Below, in pieces: positions 34,801 to 42,434 of a stretch of DNA of 64,000 nt (the stretch's first letter is position 1; every line of letters begins with the position of its first letter). Made by a program: the position numbers and the translations under genes. Origin of the DNA: a virus; the IMG/VR virus record IMGVR_UViG_3300025264_002028, positions 39,240 to 103,239 of that record; one strand, 5' to 3'. The notes under the pieces are model-generated. The model did no database searches, was not told the DNA's origin, and worked only from the letters and a program-made list of their open reading frames with translations.

Positions 34801-35253
34801 TCATCGGTTTATTTTTTCAAATGATTTTAAGGCTTTTTTAAATCTTCTTCTAGCGGTTTCTCGACTGTAACCGTTTTGCCGTCCCATTTCTTCCATGGTC
34901 ATGCCGTATACATATTTTTGTTTAATCAAAATAGTATATTCATCACTTAAACCGTCTAGCACATGATCTATATCGTCTATAACCTCACTAGACTTTTCGA
35001 TATTTTTACAGCTGAACTCCCTTTTCTTTTTTTTCATAGTATTTTTTATAGCATAGTCAAGCTGTTGATATAGAAACGTAGTAAACTTAGTTTTTTTAGA
35101 TGGATCATATCTGTTAAGACATCTCCAAAGTGTAGTTAATTTTAGTGAATACAAATCGTCTGCGCTTAAAGCAGTAGAATATCTTGCGCAAACCTTATTC
35201 ATAACCTTAATATTATCAATATTGCTCAAGGATTCTTCAAAAGTTCTATCCAT
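34801..35253 (-). CDS. Phage RNA polymerase sigma factor (sigma70-like)
   Basis: This 150-residue protein has a region 2-like part (ALSADDLYSLKLTTLWRCLN, about 28-47; DPSKKTKFTTFLYQQLDYAI). A region 4-like HTH follows (GLSDEYTILIKQKYVYGMTM and EEMGRQNGYSRETARRRFKK, about 101-140). Region 3 is short and region 1 is absent, as in small phage sigma factors. It probably redirects host polymerase to middle or late phage promoters. It overlaps the upstream gene by 8 bases. Confidence 0.82.
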   Translation of the reverse strand: MDRTFEESLSNIDNIKVMNKVCARYSTALSADDLYSLKLTTLWRCLNRYDPSKKTKFTTFLYQQLDYAIKNTMKKKKREFSCKNIEKSSEVIDDIDHVLDGLSDEYTILIKQKYVYGMTMEEMGRQNGYSRETARRRFKKALKSFEKINR

Positions 35254-35878
35254 TCGTGCTCCTTAATATAACACCACCTAATTTTTGCTTGAGGGCTTCC
35301 AATTCACTAAGTTCATCTAAATACTGTTTATTCATATCGTCTGAAACTATATAATCTATTTCTCCTTGTGGTGAAACAAATATAGACCAATATCTATTGG
35401 TGTCCAGTTGTTCTTTAACCAAATCAACAGCCAACATTATTTCTGCGTCGTCGAGAACTTCGCTCACGGTGTAATTACATATTGTATCTTCTATTTCTTT
35501 TCTGACTTCGGAAGTATTGAACATTTTTGCAATACCCACAAAAAATGTATATCTTCCAAGAGGTTTTAAGGCCTCAATACCGTTAACATCTTCTAGCACT
35601 TCAATTATTTCATTAGTTAAATCAAAATTGGTATAGCACATCCAACAATCCCACCTATCGGATGGTTTAAGTGAGGACTCTGCTGGGTAAGGCCCATATG
35701 GGGTGTACACTACCTTTTGTTTGACGGGAACAAAATATTCTTTCAAAAGTCCTTCTGGATCAGTGTCCATCATACCAAATTCTTCGTTTTCTTCTTCTGG
35801 TTGGGGTTTCTCTTCTCTTAATATTTCTTCTATTTTGGCATTCCAGCTCTCCCAGCCTATTTTTTTAGATGTGGACAT
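35246..35878 (-). CDS. Conserved phage hypothetical protein
   Basis: This protein of about 210 residues begins MSTSKKIGWESWNAKIEEIL. It has WDCWMCYTNFDLTNEIIEVL followed by GRYTFFVGIAKMF, a pattern I associate with a conserved protein of T4-like and other myoviruses without known function. AAGGAG precedes tandem ATGs at 35881 and 35878; the second has better spacing. It is translationally coupled to the sigma factor gene. Confidence 0.6.
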   Translation of the reverse strand: MSTSKKIGWESWNAKIEEILREEKPQPEEENEEFGMMDTDPEGLLKEYFVPVKQKVVYTPYGPYPAESSLKPSDRWDCWMCYTNFDLTNEIIEVLEDVNGIEALKPLGRYTFFVGIAKMFNTSEVRKEIEDTICNYTVSEVLDDAEIMLAVDLVKEQLDTNRYWSIFVSPQGEIDYIVSDDMNKQYLDELSELEALKQKLGGVILRSTNG

Positions 35879-35926
35879 CATATATCTCCTTAAAGCTAGG
35901 ACTATATATACTATCAAGTATACACA

Positions 35927-36268
35927 TTATGGCTTGACTTGTAGTGGAGATACTGCCACATCATCCTTATTTTTATTTGACACATGAAGTTCCTGTAATT
36001 GGGTATATTTAACTAAGAGTTTATTGAATTCTTCTTGTCTACCACCAGACACACATTTTTCATAAAGATCCTCTAATAGAATAGTAACCAAATTATCATA
36101 TTTTAATTTATACAATATGGTAGCTAAAAAATCAATGTTTACTTCTCCATCTTGCCACCCACATTCAAAAAAAACCATACCTTCGTGATCCGTAGATACT
36201 GTTACGAAACAGCTTTTTTCGTCATCTTCTGAAGGTGGAAGATCCGAATTTTGAGATAAGTTCGACAT
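35927..36268 (-). CDS. Hypothetical protein
   Basis: This 113-residue protein begins MSNLSQNSDLPPSEDDEKSC and has a beta-rich middle (VTVSTDHEGMVFFECGWQDG) and a helical C-terminus. ATG 36268 gives a 47-base overlap with the upstream gene. No family recognised. Confidence 0.5.
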   Translation of the reverse strand: MSNLSQNSDLPPSEDDEKSCFVTVSTDHEGMVFFECGWQDGEVNIDFLATILYKLKYDNLVTILLEDLYEKCVSGGRQEEFNKLLVKYTQLQELHVSNKNKDDVAVSPLQVKP

Positions 36269-36581
36269 AGTAAGGGTCCAGCTCCGGTAGGTGGGATTTT
36301 TCCATTTTATCAAAAGTATAAAAATCACCCTTTTTTTCTATTACACCAGAAAGAGATAGTGTTGTTATGTAAATCACTTCGGCCTCAGATAGGTTTAATT
36401 TTCTGAAACCGCACAACATCTTTGTAGCCCATTCATAGTCTACATTTAAATATTTTTCATGTATAGAGCGAAGGGTGGATGACTCATCTCCTGTTCCCAT
36501 ATATGCGGAAGGTAAAAACCCCTCATTAGTTAGGAGGGTCTTAATGTAATTATCATCGGTAGGAAACAGAGATTTATTCAT
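36222..36581 (-). CDS. Hypothetical protein
   Basis: This 119-residue protein begins MNKSLFPTDDNYIKTLLTNE and continues with helical sequence (KLNLSEAEVIYITTLSLSGV). ATG 36581 lies beyond the upstream stop at 36604. No family recognised; it is part of the block before the sigma factor gene. Confidence 0.5.
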   Translation of the reverse strand: MNKSLFPTDDNYIKTLLTNEGFLPSAYMGTGDESSTLRSIHEKYLNVDYEWATKMLCGFRKLNLSEAEVIYITTLSLSGVIEKKGDFYTFDKMEKSHLPELDPYYVELISKFGSSTFRR

Positions 36582-36603
36582 TGTTATCACAAGATAACTA
36601 ATT

Positions 36604-36858
36604 TTAATCTTCATTTGTTGACTCATCGAGATCTTGTGCTGACTGTAACTGTTGCATCATTTGTGACTTCATCTCTTGAATCACATTAAAATTGCTTTGG
36701 GCCGATTCATACTTCTTAACGGCATTTATAAATTCCCCAAAAACATCGGGGTGTTCACCAATACCTACCGAACTGGTCATGTAGAGATTAAGAGTAAGAG
36801 CGTGCTCATCCATAAGAGCCTTAAAGAGTGATTCGGCAGCGTTCAAAAAATTATTCAT
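36604..36858 (-). CDS. Small helical protein with VGIGEH motif, paralogue 1
   Basis: From ATG 36858 the 84-residue protein has MTSSVGIGEHPDVFGEFINA (about 27-46). It shares the VGIG(E/D)H pattern and helical tail with the protein at 59965-60183. It is the first gene after the promoter/terminator element at 36872-36929. Related short proteins occur in T4-like phages; function unknown. Confidence 0.6.
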   Translation of the reverse strand: MNNFLNAAESLFKALMDEHALTLNLYMTSSVGIGEHPDVFGEFINAVKKYESAQSNFNVIQEMKSQMMQQLQSAQDLDESTNED

Positions 36859-36871
36859 GTTTTCTCCCAAT

Positions 36872-36915
36872 AAAAAAGAAAAAGTGAGTCGCTATACTCC
36901 ATTATAGCAACTCAC
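36872..36915 (-). terminator. Terminator hairpin that contains a promoter -10
   Basis: On the minus strand, 13-base arms (36903-36915 with 36884-36896, one mismatch) and a 6-base loop are followed by TTTTTCTTTTTT (36872-36883). It ends transcripts arriving from the 36981-38299 genes. The TATAAT of the next promoter lies in its loop and 5' arm. Confidence 0.75.
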
Positions 36916-36929
36916 CTTCAATATGTCAA
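36901..36929 (-). promoter_or_regulatory. Perfect consensus sigma70 promoter
   Basis: On the minus strand, TTGACA (36924-36929), a 17-base spacer and TATAAT (36901-36906) match consensus at every base. Initiation near 36894 would fall after the 5' arm of the overlapping hairpin, so new transcripts would not form that terminator. It drives the VGIGEH gene through the sigma factor gene. Confidence 0.82.
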
Positions 36930-36980
36930 TTTTTTTTACTTTTTTTTGAAAGTAACTTGGAATTGACTTACCTATATTAT

Positions 36981-37160
36981 TCAGACGGTTTCCCGTACCG
37001 TGTCGCCAATAATCCATGCAGCGACAATAGTCGTAACACCCACAATTTGCTCAGTGTCGAATTCCATACCAAAAATTTCTGAGCCAACCACAGCGATAAC
37101 GCCAGCAGCGGCTACCCAAAAACGACGCGATTTAAGCAACGAAACAAGTTTATCTTTCAT
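36981..37160 (-). CDS. Small holin-like membrane protein
   Basis: This 59-residue frame begins MKDKLVSLLKSRRFWVAAAG and has two hydrophobic stretches (FWVAAAGVIAVVGSEIFG; IVGVTTIVAAWIIGD, about 39-53) with a basic N-terminus. This is a common design of small phage membrane proteins, often called holin-like. ATG 37160 follows AGGAG at 7 bases. It lies 25 bases after the matrixin gene, so a lysis link is possible. Confidence 0.7.
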   Translation of the reverse strand: MKDKLVSLLKSRRFWVAAAGVIAVVGSEIFGMEFDTEQIVGVTTIVAAWIIGDTVRETV

Positions 37161-37185
37161 AACAGTTCTCCTATAAAGTAAAATT

Positions 37186-37833
37186 TTAGCCGTCCGTGTT
37201 CACACAAATACTAGGTCCATACAGTTTCTGTATTTTTTGTATATCGTCTGCCTGTGGCCCCAAAGAGTTATTTATATAAGGAAACATTAACGCATTTTCA
37301 TCATTAGAATGGTCGAGACCTAATAAATGTCCGATTTCATGAGCGGCTACAGATCGTAATACGATACCCTGAAGATAATCCTCAGGTATTACCCATTTTT
37401 CAGCGAGGTCAAACTTAGTCAACAGCTGACCATCAAAATCTTTGTCATTCGGCATTTGTGCCCAAGCTAATATGCCTCCCCTTCTACCGAAACCCTCACG
37501 CCATCTACGTCCCACGCTAATGATAATATCGGCTTCATTTGAACGGTTGGTGTGCTCAAAAACAAGTGGAGTTATTGCAGACCAAGCGTCAAAAGCGAGC
37601 TTAAATTCGTGATCCCATACATCTCTTTCTAATTCTCTCGTGTCCCTGCCTTGCATATGATAAGAAAGATTATTTTTTCCCCATTTTGATTTTTTTCCAG
37701 ATACATCCTCTATTGAATCTTTAACGCCACATCTTGGATAGTTTTTTGATATCGAGTATGCTTCGTTTTGATTATATATTGAAAAACCTAAAAATGCCGA
37801 CAAGGTACCAGCACAAAATTTTCTTCTTCTCAT
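37186..37833 (-). CDS. Secreted matrixin (MMP-like) zinc metalloprotease with cysteine switch
   Basis: This 215-residue protein has an N-terminal basic-hydrophobic export signal (RRRKFCAGTLSAFLGFSI). At residues 33-37 it has PRCGV, in the context YPRCGVKDSIEDV, which resembles the cysteine switch of matrix metalloproteinase propeptides. KWGKNNLSYHM (50-60) matches the start of the MMP catalytic domain. HEIGHLLGLDH (165-175) supplies the zinc ligands and catalytic Glu, LMFPY is the Met-turn, and DDIQKIQKLYGP ends the domain. No hemopexin domain. Likely exported and self-inhibited until activated. It is flanked by small membrane proteins. Confidence 0.9.
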   Translation of the reverse strand: MRRRKFCAGTLSAFLGFSIYNQNEAYSISKNYPRCGVKDSIEDVSGKKSKWGKNNLSYHMQGRDTRELERDVWDHEFKLAFDAWSAITPLVFEHTNRSNEADIIISVGRRWREGFGRRGGILAWAQMPNDKDFDGQLLTKFDLAEKWVIPEDYLQGIVLRSVAAHEIGHLLGLDHSNDENALMFPYINNSLGPQADDIQKIQKLYGPSICVNTDG

Positions 37834-37844
37834 CGTAACCCCCT

Positions 37845-37881
37845 AAAAAAGCACTAAAGCCCCCAATCCATTGAGAGCCTT
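37845..37881 (-). terminator. Probable terminator upstream of the matrixin gene
   Basis: On the minus strand, 12-base arms (37870-37881 with 37856-37867, paired with several G-U wobbles) and a 2-base centre are followed by TTTAGTGCTTTTTT. It lies 13 bases past the stop of the small membrane gene at 37894-38076. The tight loop lowers confidence. Confidence 0.4.
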
Positions 37882-37893
37882 AGAGTTTACATC

Positions 37894-38076
37894 CTAGTCT
37901 TTTACAAACAGCTGTTTGAAAGAATCTACAGACCACCATCCCTGCCACACACCACCGAAAAACACACCAGCGCCGACACAAGCCAAAAAGAGCAACGGTC
38001 GACGGTTTGCTAATTCGAGGGGATGCGTGAGGCCATAAATTAGGCTTCGTAACGGTTTTTTTTCGTCAAAACCCAT
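37894..38076 (-). CDS. Small membrane protein
   Basis: This 60-residue protein has a basic N-terminus and one membrane segment (PLLFLACVGAGVFFGGVWQGW, centred at about residue 37). It sits in a group of three tiny membrane genes around the secreted metalloprotease. No family recognised; virion, lysis or envelope roles are possible. Confidence 0.6.
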   Translation of the reverse strand: MGFDEKKPLRSLIYGLTHPLELANRRPLLFLACVGAGVFFGGVWQGWWSVDSFKQLFVKD

Positions 38077-38104
38077 GATTACCCCTTTGTAAACAGGAAA
38101 TTAA

Positions 38105-38299
38105 TTAAAACACCCTAAAAACGCCATATGCAATTACAGCAACGGCAGCAGCTATCGCAAACCACTTAAATACACTCGCTAGAGCTAAAAGTAAATCACG
38201 AAGTGGTCTGGGTCGCTTTATTCTCCACTCTCTATATCTATCTACTCGTTTTCTATAGGCCTCCCTACGTTTTTCTGCCTTTTCTGCAAATGATGCCAT
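38105..38299 (-). CDS. Small membrane protein with long basic N-terminus
   Basis: This 64-residue protein has about 35 mostly basic residues (EKAEKRREAYRKRVDRYREW). A single C-terminal membrane helix follows (FKWFAIAAAVAVIAYGVFRVF). It lies directly before the 37894 gene in transcription order. Function unknown. Confidence 0.6.
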   Translation of the reverse strand: MASFAEKAEKRREAYRKRVDRYREWRIKRPRPLRDLLLALASVFKWFAIAAAVAVIAYGVFRVF

Positions 38300-38316
38300 T
38301 ATATTTCCTCATTTTA

Positions 38317-39372
38317 TCAAATACCACCCAGTAACTCATTAGCCGAATTTTTCCACGAAAATTTTACAGCCGTATTGATGCCTGATGTATTAGGTGATAA
38401 GGAGCCCTCATTTTTTTTGTGATATATTGATCTCATATGTTCTATGGTTTGGTCTTTTTGATTTTCAGATATTTCCGCCCAAAAACCTCTGTCACCGTGA
38501 AACCAAACGCCATCATAGGCGGTTTCTAGGTTATCAATATTTATCAAATGGGCATTTTCTGTGGTACAAAATTCCGTGTGACCGGAGTAATTGGTAGCTA
38601 TAACGTGTTTACCGCAACTCATCATTTCAAGTAATTCTAAGTTCCAGCCCTCCGCTCTGGCGGGAAAAATACCACAATCTGTTTGTGTCATAATATTATA
38701 CACATCTTTTTGTGTTTTTTGACGGGGAATGACGCGGATTTTGTCTCCGAGAGGAGACGATTTGTATGTATCAATCCATTTTTGATTATCAACATTAGGA
38801 AATGGGTTATCGCACATCATCCACAATTCCACATTATCGTTATAGTTAAATGCTTCATTAAAATAATCCACCAAAACATCATGTCCCTTTCTAACTTCCC
38901 ATTTTCCACAATTAAAAAAAATAGTCTGTTGTCGGGAAGATGGTTTTTCCTTAAAAATATTTCTATCAACACCCAAAGGCACAACGTGAATATTGTCACC
39001 GTTAAAACTTGTATTTTGAGCAACAATTTCCTTGGCCCACCTAGAACAAACAAATATTTTATCACAGTGTAACATACTGGCAACTTCAGTAGGACTAAAT
39101 TTAGTTAATTCAAAAACGGGAAAGCCAACATGCACCCCTTTACCTACATGATGATGTAGCTCATGCTGATGCCATAATCGCACAGAAGGAGAAGACGTGC
39201 TAACCGATTGTTGGTTACTAAGGCATTTTTCTACTATTGCCATATCGGGCATTTGTTCTGGTTGCCCAATGGGATACAGGGCAACACCATTATTTTTGTG
39301 TAGCTCTTTCATAATGTTATAGCCAGCAATACCATATCCCAAATTATTAATTGGGGCTGTTAAATTTATCAT
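38317..39372 (-). CDS. Glycosyltransferase family 1 (GT-B)
   Basis: This 351-residue protein begins MINLTAPINNLGYGIAGYNI. It has IFFNCGKWEVRKGHDVLVDY (about 160) and the donor-binding signature GIFPARAEGWNLELLEMMSCGK (about 225), with FCTTENAHLI. It opens the second glycan cassette and overlaps the cytidylyltransferase gene by 26 bases. The acceptor is unknown. Confidence 0.88.
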   Translation of the reverse strand: MINLTAPINNLGYGIAGYNIMKELHKNNGVALYPIGQPEQMPDMAIVEKCLSNQQSVSTSSPSVRLWHQHELHHHVGKGVHVGFPVFELTKFSPTEVASMLHCDKIFVCSRWAKEIVAQNTSFNGDNIHVVPLGVDRNIFKEKPSSRQQTIFFNCGKWEVRKGHDVLVDYFNEAFNYNDNVELWMMCDNPFPNVDNQKWIDTYKSSPLGDKIRVIPRQKTQKDVYNIMTQTDCGIFPARAEGWNLELLEMMSCGKHVIATNYSGHTEFCTTENAHLINIDNLETAYDGVWFHGDRGFWAEISENQKDQTIEHMRSIYHKKNEGSLSPNTSGINTAVKFSWKNSANELLGGI

Positions 39373-39823
39373 TTTTGATCCTTTGCGTTATTACAGTAGT
39401 AGATATCGCTTTAGCGTAAGGAATAAACAAAATTTCACACTTCATATCGTCCAGTAATTCTTGTGTTAGATTTAAATAACTCAAATAATTTTTTGTTTTC
39501 CAGTTTGACCCCAAAACAATGTAATGGGGCTTACACACCTGTTCTATAAGATATCGCTGGTTGTGTTCAGAAGGAACTATAAACGCTTCGTCTACATATT
39601 GACATGCTTGAACGACTTCTAGGCGCTCATTACCATGCATAATTGGCGTATTTTCCTCAGAAAAATGATCTCCTTCAATAGCCACAATCAGCTTGCAGCT
39701 CTGACTGAAAACATAGGCGCGATTTTTTTTTCTAAAATATCTTTTGATGTTTCTAAGAAATTTGACATGTCCGTAATGGAACAAATCAAATGTGCCTCTG
39801 GTGTAAACTATGGGGGGGCTCAT
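39347..39823 (-). CDS. Cytidylyltransferase-like nucleotidyltransferase (TagD/HldE type)
   Basis: This 158-residue protein has YTRGTFDLFHYGHVKFLRN (about 7-25) with the HxGH catalytic motif, GNERLEVVQACQYVDEAF, and a terminal ISTTVITQRI matching the family ISTTxI. Such enzymes activate glycerol-3-phosphate, heptose-phosphate or similar with CTP or ATP. It probably supplies an activated donor to the neighbouring transferases. The gap 39824-39900 upstream holds nothing recognisable. Confidence 0.85.
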   Translation of the reverse strand: MSPPIVYTRGTFDLFHYGHVKFLRNIKRYFRKKNRAYVFSQSCKLIVAIEGDHFSEENTPIMHGNERLEVVQACQYVDEAFIVPSEHNQRYLIEQVCKPHYIVLGSNWKTKNYLSYLNLTQELLDDMKCEILFIPYAKAISTTVITQRIKNDKFNSPN

Positions 39824-39900
39824 GTCTATGCCTTTGTGTGTGTGTTCTTAAATCTTGGAGAAGAAAGGACTCAGTCGGAAAAGAAGAGGTAGGACATACC

Positions 39901-40734
39901 TTAATTATCTAGTATTTTTTTTATTACCGGAGCCAACGTATCATATACCGCAAAATGTTCTTCTGTAGTGGGATAATAACTATTATGGGTCATAACTCGT
40001 TTTGGCTCCCCTAAAAACTCTTGTGCGTACTTATTTTCTTGGGGAAAAGGGAATCTTTCGGGCTCAGACTGATATATTATTTCTACGAATTCGTCGGCTT
40101 CTTCAGCAATATTCATTATGGTGTCTTTGTCAATCAATTGGGGGAACCTACCAAATAAAGTATTTGTATCAGTTGTATCTATAGTGTTATCTGAATATCC
40201 AAATTTTGACATGAATAAAAATATGACTGGCACAGTAATAGCCCTAAAAAGTTCTTTGAACTCCTTCATGTATTGCACACGAGTTTCCAAAACTAATTCT
40301 ATAATTTTATCCGTTTCAAATTTATTAATTATATATTCCCAAAAGACTTGTCCTACACAGTGCTCACCGGTTATTTCATTTTTTCCATGATTAGACCACG
40401 CTGTCCAATATTTATTACTCACGCTTCTTCCAGACATAACTGTTACAACCGCCAACTGACCTCTATTAATAACATCTAAATTATCCACAAAAAAGGGACT
40501 GGAAGGCCCATGGCCAGCAGTTCCAAAGTTTGCACATTCAACACCTAAAAAATTATGAATAAGTGTCGGAAAAGGGAACGACGCATATCTTCCAAAAACT
40601 TGTCCAGCCCCCAAAAACGAAATATAATCTTTCTCTAACATAGGAGCAGGACCCCTAAAGGGATGCCTATTGGAATGCCATATTTCATAATTAAACCAAG
40701 GGTCTTCTTTTTGATAGTATCCGTAGTCTAGCAT
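39901..40734 (-). CDS. DUF6473-like protein of the glycan cassette
   Basis: This 277-residue protein has DYISFLGAGQVFGRYASFPF (about 36-55), CANFGTAGHGPSSPFFVDN and VVTVMSGRSVSNKYWTAW. This order resembles DUF6473, a family of surface-polysaccharide regions thought to be SGNH-hydrolase-like; I could not confirm it. It lies one base from the sulfotransferase gene. The role is inferred from context. Confidence 0.6.
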   Translation of the reverse strand: MLDYGYYQKEDPWFNYEIWHSNRHPFRGPAPMLEKDYISFLGAGQVFGRYASFPFPTLIHNFLGVECANFGTAGHGPSSPFFVDNLDVINRGQLAVVTVMSGRSVSNKYWTAWSNHGKNEITGEHCVGQVFWEYIINKFETDKIIELVLETRVQYMKEFKELFRAITVPVIFLFMSKFGYSDNTIDTTDTNTLFGRFPQLIDKDTIMNIAEEADEFVEIIYQSEPERFPFPQENKYAQEFLGEPKRVMTHNSYYPTTEEHFAVYDTLAPVIKKILDN

Positions 40735-40735
40735 C

Positions 40736-41461
40736 TCAATTATTTCCTATGGTGTTTCTAAGTTCGGTTGCGTTGGGTATTAATTCATATTTAATATTAC
40801 CTAAATTAAATTTGTCAGCAGGCGAGAGGAATTGCTTCCACTGATCATTCTTTATGCGGCACTCTAGAAAATTACAAAGTCCAAGAAAATTTTTTTGCAC
40901 ATTTTCATTGTACCATTTTTCATAAGTTATATAATATGTCTGTTTACGTTGTGCCATTCTACGGTATATTTTTAAATTTTTATTCAGCAGCCTGTGCCTA
41001 TGGTTGACAAGACCCATAGGCATCGGGTCTCTCATGAGAGTATGGAAATCTGAAAAATCTTTTTTCGTATGACCACCTTCGGCCTTGTCCCATTCATTCC
41101 AAAATGAGTGTCCAGTTTTTTGTTTATAGTTAATAGACATCCATTCTGATAAAGCAACCTCCAGCTGGTCTTCTCTGTGTATAAAAACAATTTTGTGAGC
41201 GATGTCAAACAGTCTCTTCAAATCAGCCATTGGGATTTGGTGAGACAAATGTTTGATACCTTCGTTTGACATAGTTGCTAACATCTCAAATACAGATTCA
41301 ATATCCTCATGCACAATAAGGTTATCTGGCCCCTTTTTAATATTCTTGTTGCAGTCTGGATTAAAGGGTTCTACTAAAATATTAATGTCCGTAGACTTGT
41401 TTAAAGATTTGTTTATTGATGTACTTCCACATCTGGGAGTTGTTCCAAATAGTAATATCAT
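40736..41461 (-). CDS. Sulfotransferase-like protein
   Basis: This 241-residue protein begins MILLFGTTPRCGSTSINKSL, the 5'-phosphosulfate-binding loop of PAPS-dependent sulfotransferases. It continues with HKIVFIHREDQLEVALSEW (about 88-106), the 3'-phosphate-binding motif. It probably transfers sulfate to a glycan made by the flanking glycosyltransferases. Overlaps are minimal (1-4 bases), typical of an operon. A sulfated phage-directed glycan would be unusual. Confidence 0.78.
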   Translation of the reverse strand: MILLFGTTPRCGSTSINKSLNKSTDINILVEPFNPDCNKNIKKGPDNLIVHEDIESVFEMLATMSNEGIKHLSHQIPMADLKRLFDIAHKIVFIHREDQLEVALSEWMSINYKQKTGHSFWNEWDKAEGGHTKKDFSDFHTLMRDPMPMGLVNHRHRLLNKNLKIYRRMAQRKQTYYITYEKWYNENVQKNFLGLCNFLECRIKNDQWKQFLSPADKFNLGNIKYELIPNATELRNTIGNN

Positions 41462-41462
41462 G

Positions 41463-42434
41463 TTACCCGCTCACAATATATGATAACGACTTTACTAATG
41501 ATTGCGAAAACAAATGGCCACTAAGCCACCTTTTATCCATTTGCTTAAGATAAGTATGGGCTTTTATTATATTGTTAGTATTCGATAGCAATTGGGCCGC
41601 ATGATTAAGATTATTGAAATACAAGGGATAATCTTCTCCTAGGTATTCTACAACTGCGTCTATCTTATTTATTAGAATGGGAGTATTGCTGGCCACACAT
41701 TCAATTACGGCGTTATTAGCAGAACTATCGTACAGATCTAAAAAGACAACAGATGATGACATTAGATAGTCGTACTCTTCGTTTGTTACGGTGTCACATA
41801 TCGCCACTGAAGAGTCTTTAAATAGGTAGCTATGAGGCTGAGGTAGTAGTGACTTGTATTTATCAAATAAACCTATCGCGTGATCCTTCTCACTAGGAAG
41901 CCAAACTTTACAAAATTGTGGCGGCGATTGTAAATCAAATATGGATTCCAATTTTCTTAACCAATAACCTATTTGAATAATTTTTTTAGGGTGACAAGAT
42001 AAAAATTTAGAAGGTGACCATTTGATCAAAGGGATTCGTGTAGGATGCTTGATTGATATCACTGGCACCTCTACCCTTTTACGAAGCCACTTACCAAGAT
42101 ACTCCGATAGCGTAACAAAGCATTTACAGGTAGATAAAGATTCCTTAAATACCTGCCTATCCAGTATGGCCTGTGGCGAATTATATATTTCAAACCAATC
42201 AGGAGGATTTGGAGGATTATGTAAGAACCCAATCCAATCTTGTTTGTAGGGCAGATTGTGTGGATTGTTTCCACAGTAATATTCGTTTAGTTTCCATGAG
42301 AAACTTCTTTCCATGAAATCATCAAGAATAATACCCGCCTTAGAATGAAATGGACGCAGCGCGTTTATACAATAAGCCCATCCACTTCTATGATGAGTGA
42401 ACCCGCTGCACTGAGACAGGTTTAAAGATATCAT
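41463..42434 (-). CDS. GT-B-like glycosyltransferase
   Basis: This 323-residue protein begins MISLNLSQCSGFTHHRSGWA. It has KKIIQIGYWLRKLESIFDLQ and the donor-side sequence FLDLYDSSANNAVIECVASN, with a glutamate where GT1/GT4 enzymes bind the nucleotide sugar. It is more diverged than the other GT-B genes here. It overlaps the next transferase gene by 4 bases. Confidence 0.65.
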   Translation of the reverse strand: MISLNLSQCSGFTHHRSGWAYCINALRPFHSKAGIILDDFMERSFSWKLNEYYCGNNPHNLPYKQDWIGFLHNPPNPPDWFEIYNSPQAILDRQVFKESLSTCKCFVTLSEYLGKWLRKRVEVPVISIKHPTRIPLIKWSPSKFLSCHPKKIIQIGYWLRKLESIFDLQSPPQFCKVWLPSEKDHAIGLFDKYKSLLPQPHSYLFKDSSVAICDTVTNEEYDYLMSSSVVFLDLYDSSANNAVIECVASNTPILINKIDAVVEYLGEDYPLYFNNLNHAAQLLSNTNNIIKAHTYLKQMDKRWLSGHLFSQSLVKSLSYIVSG

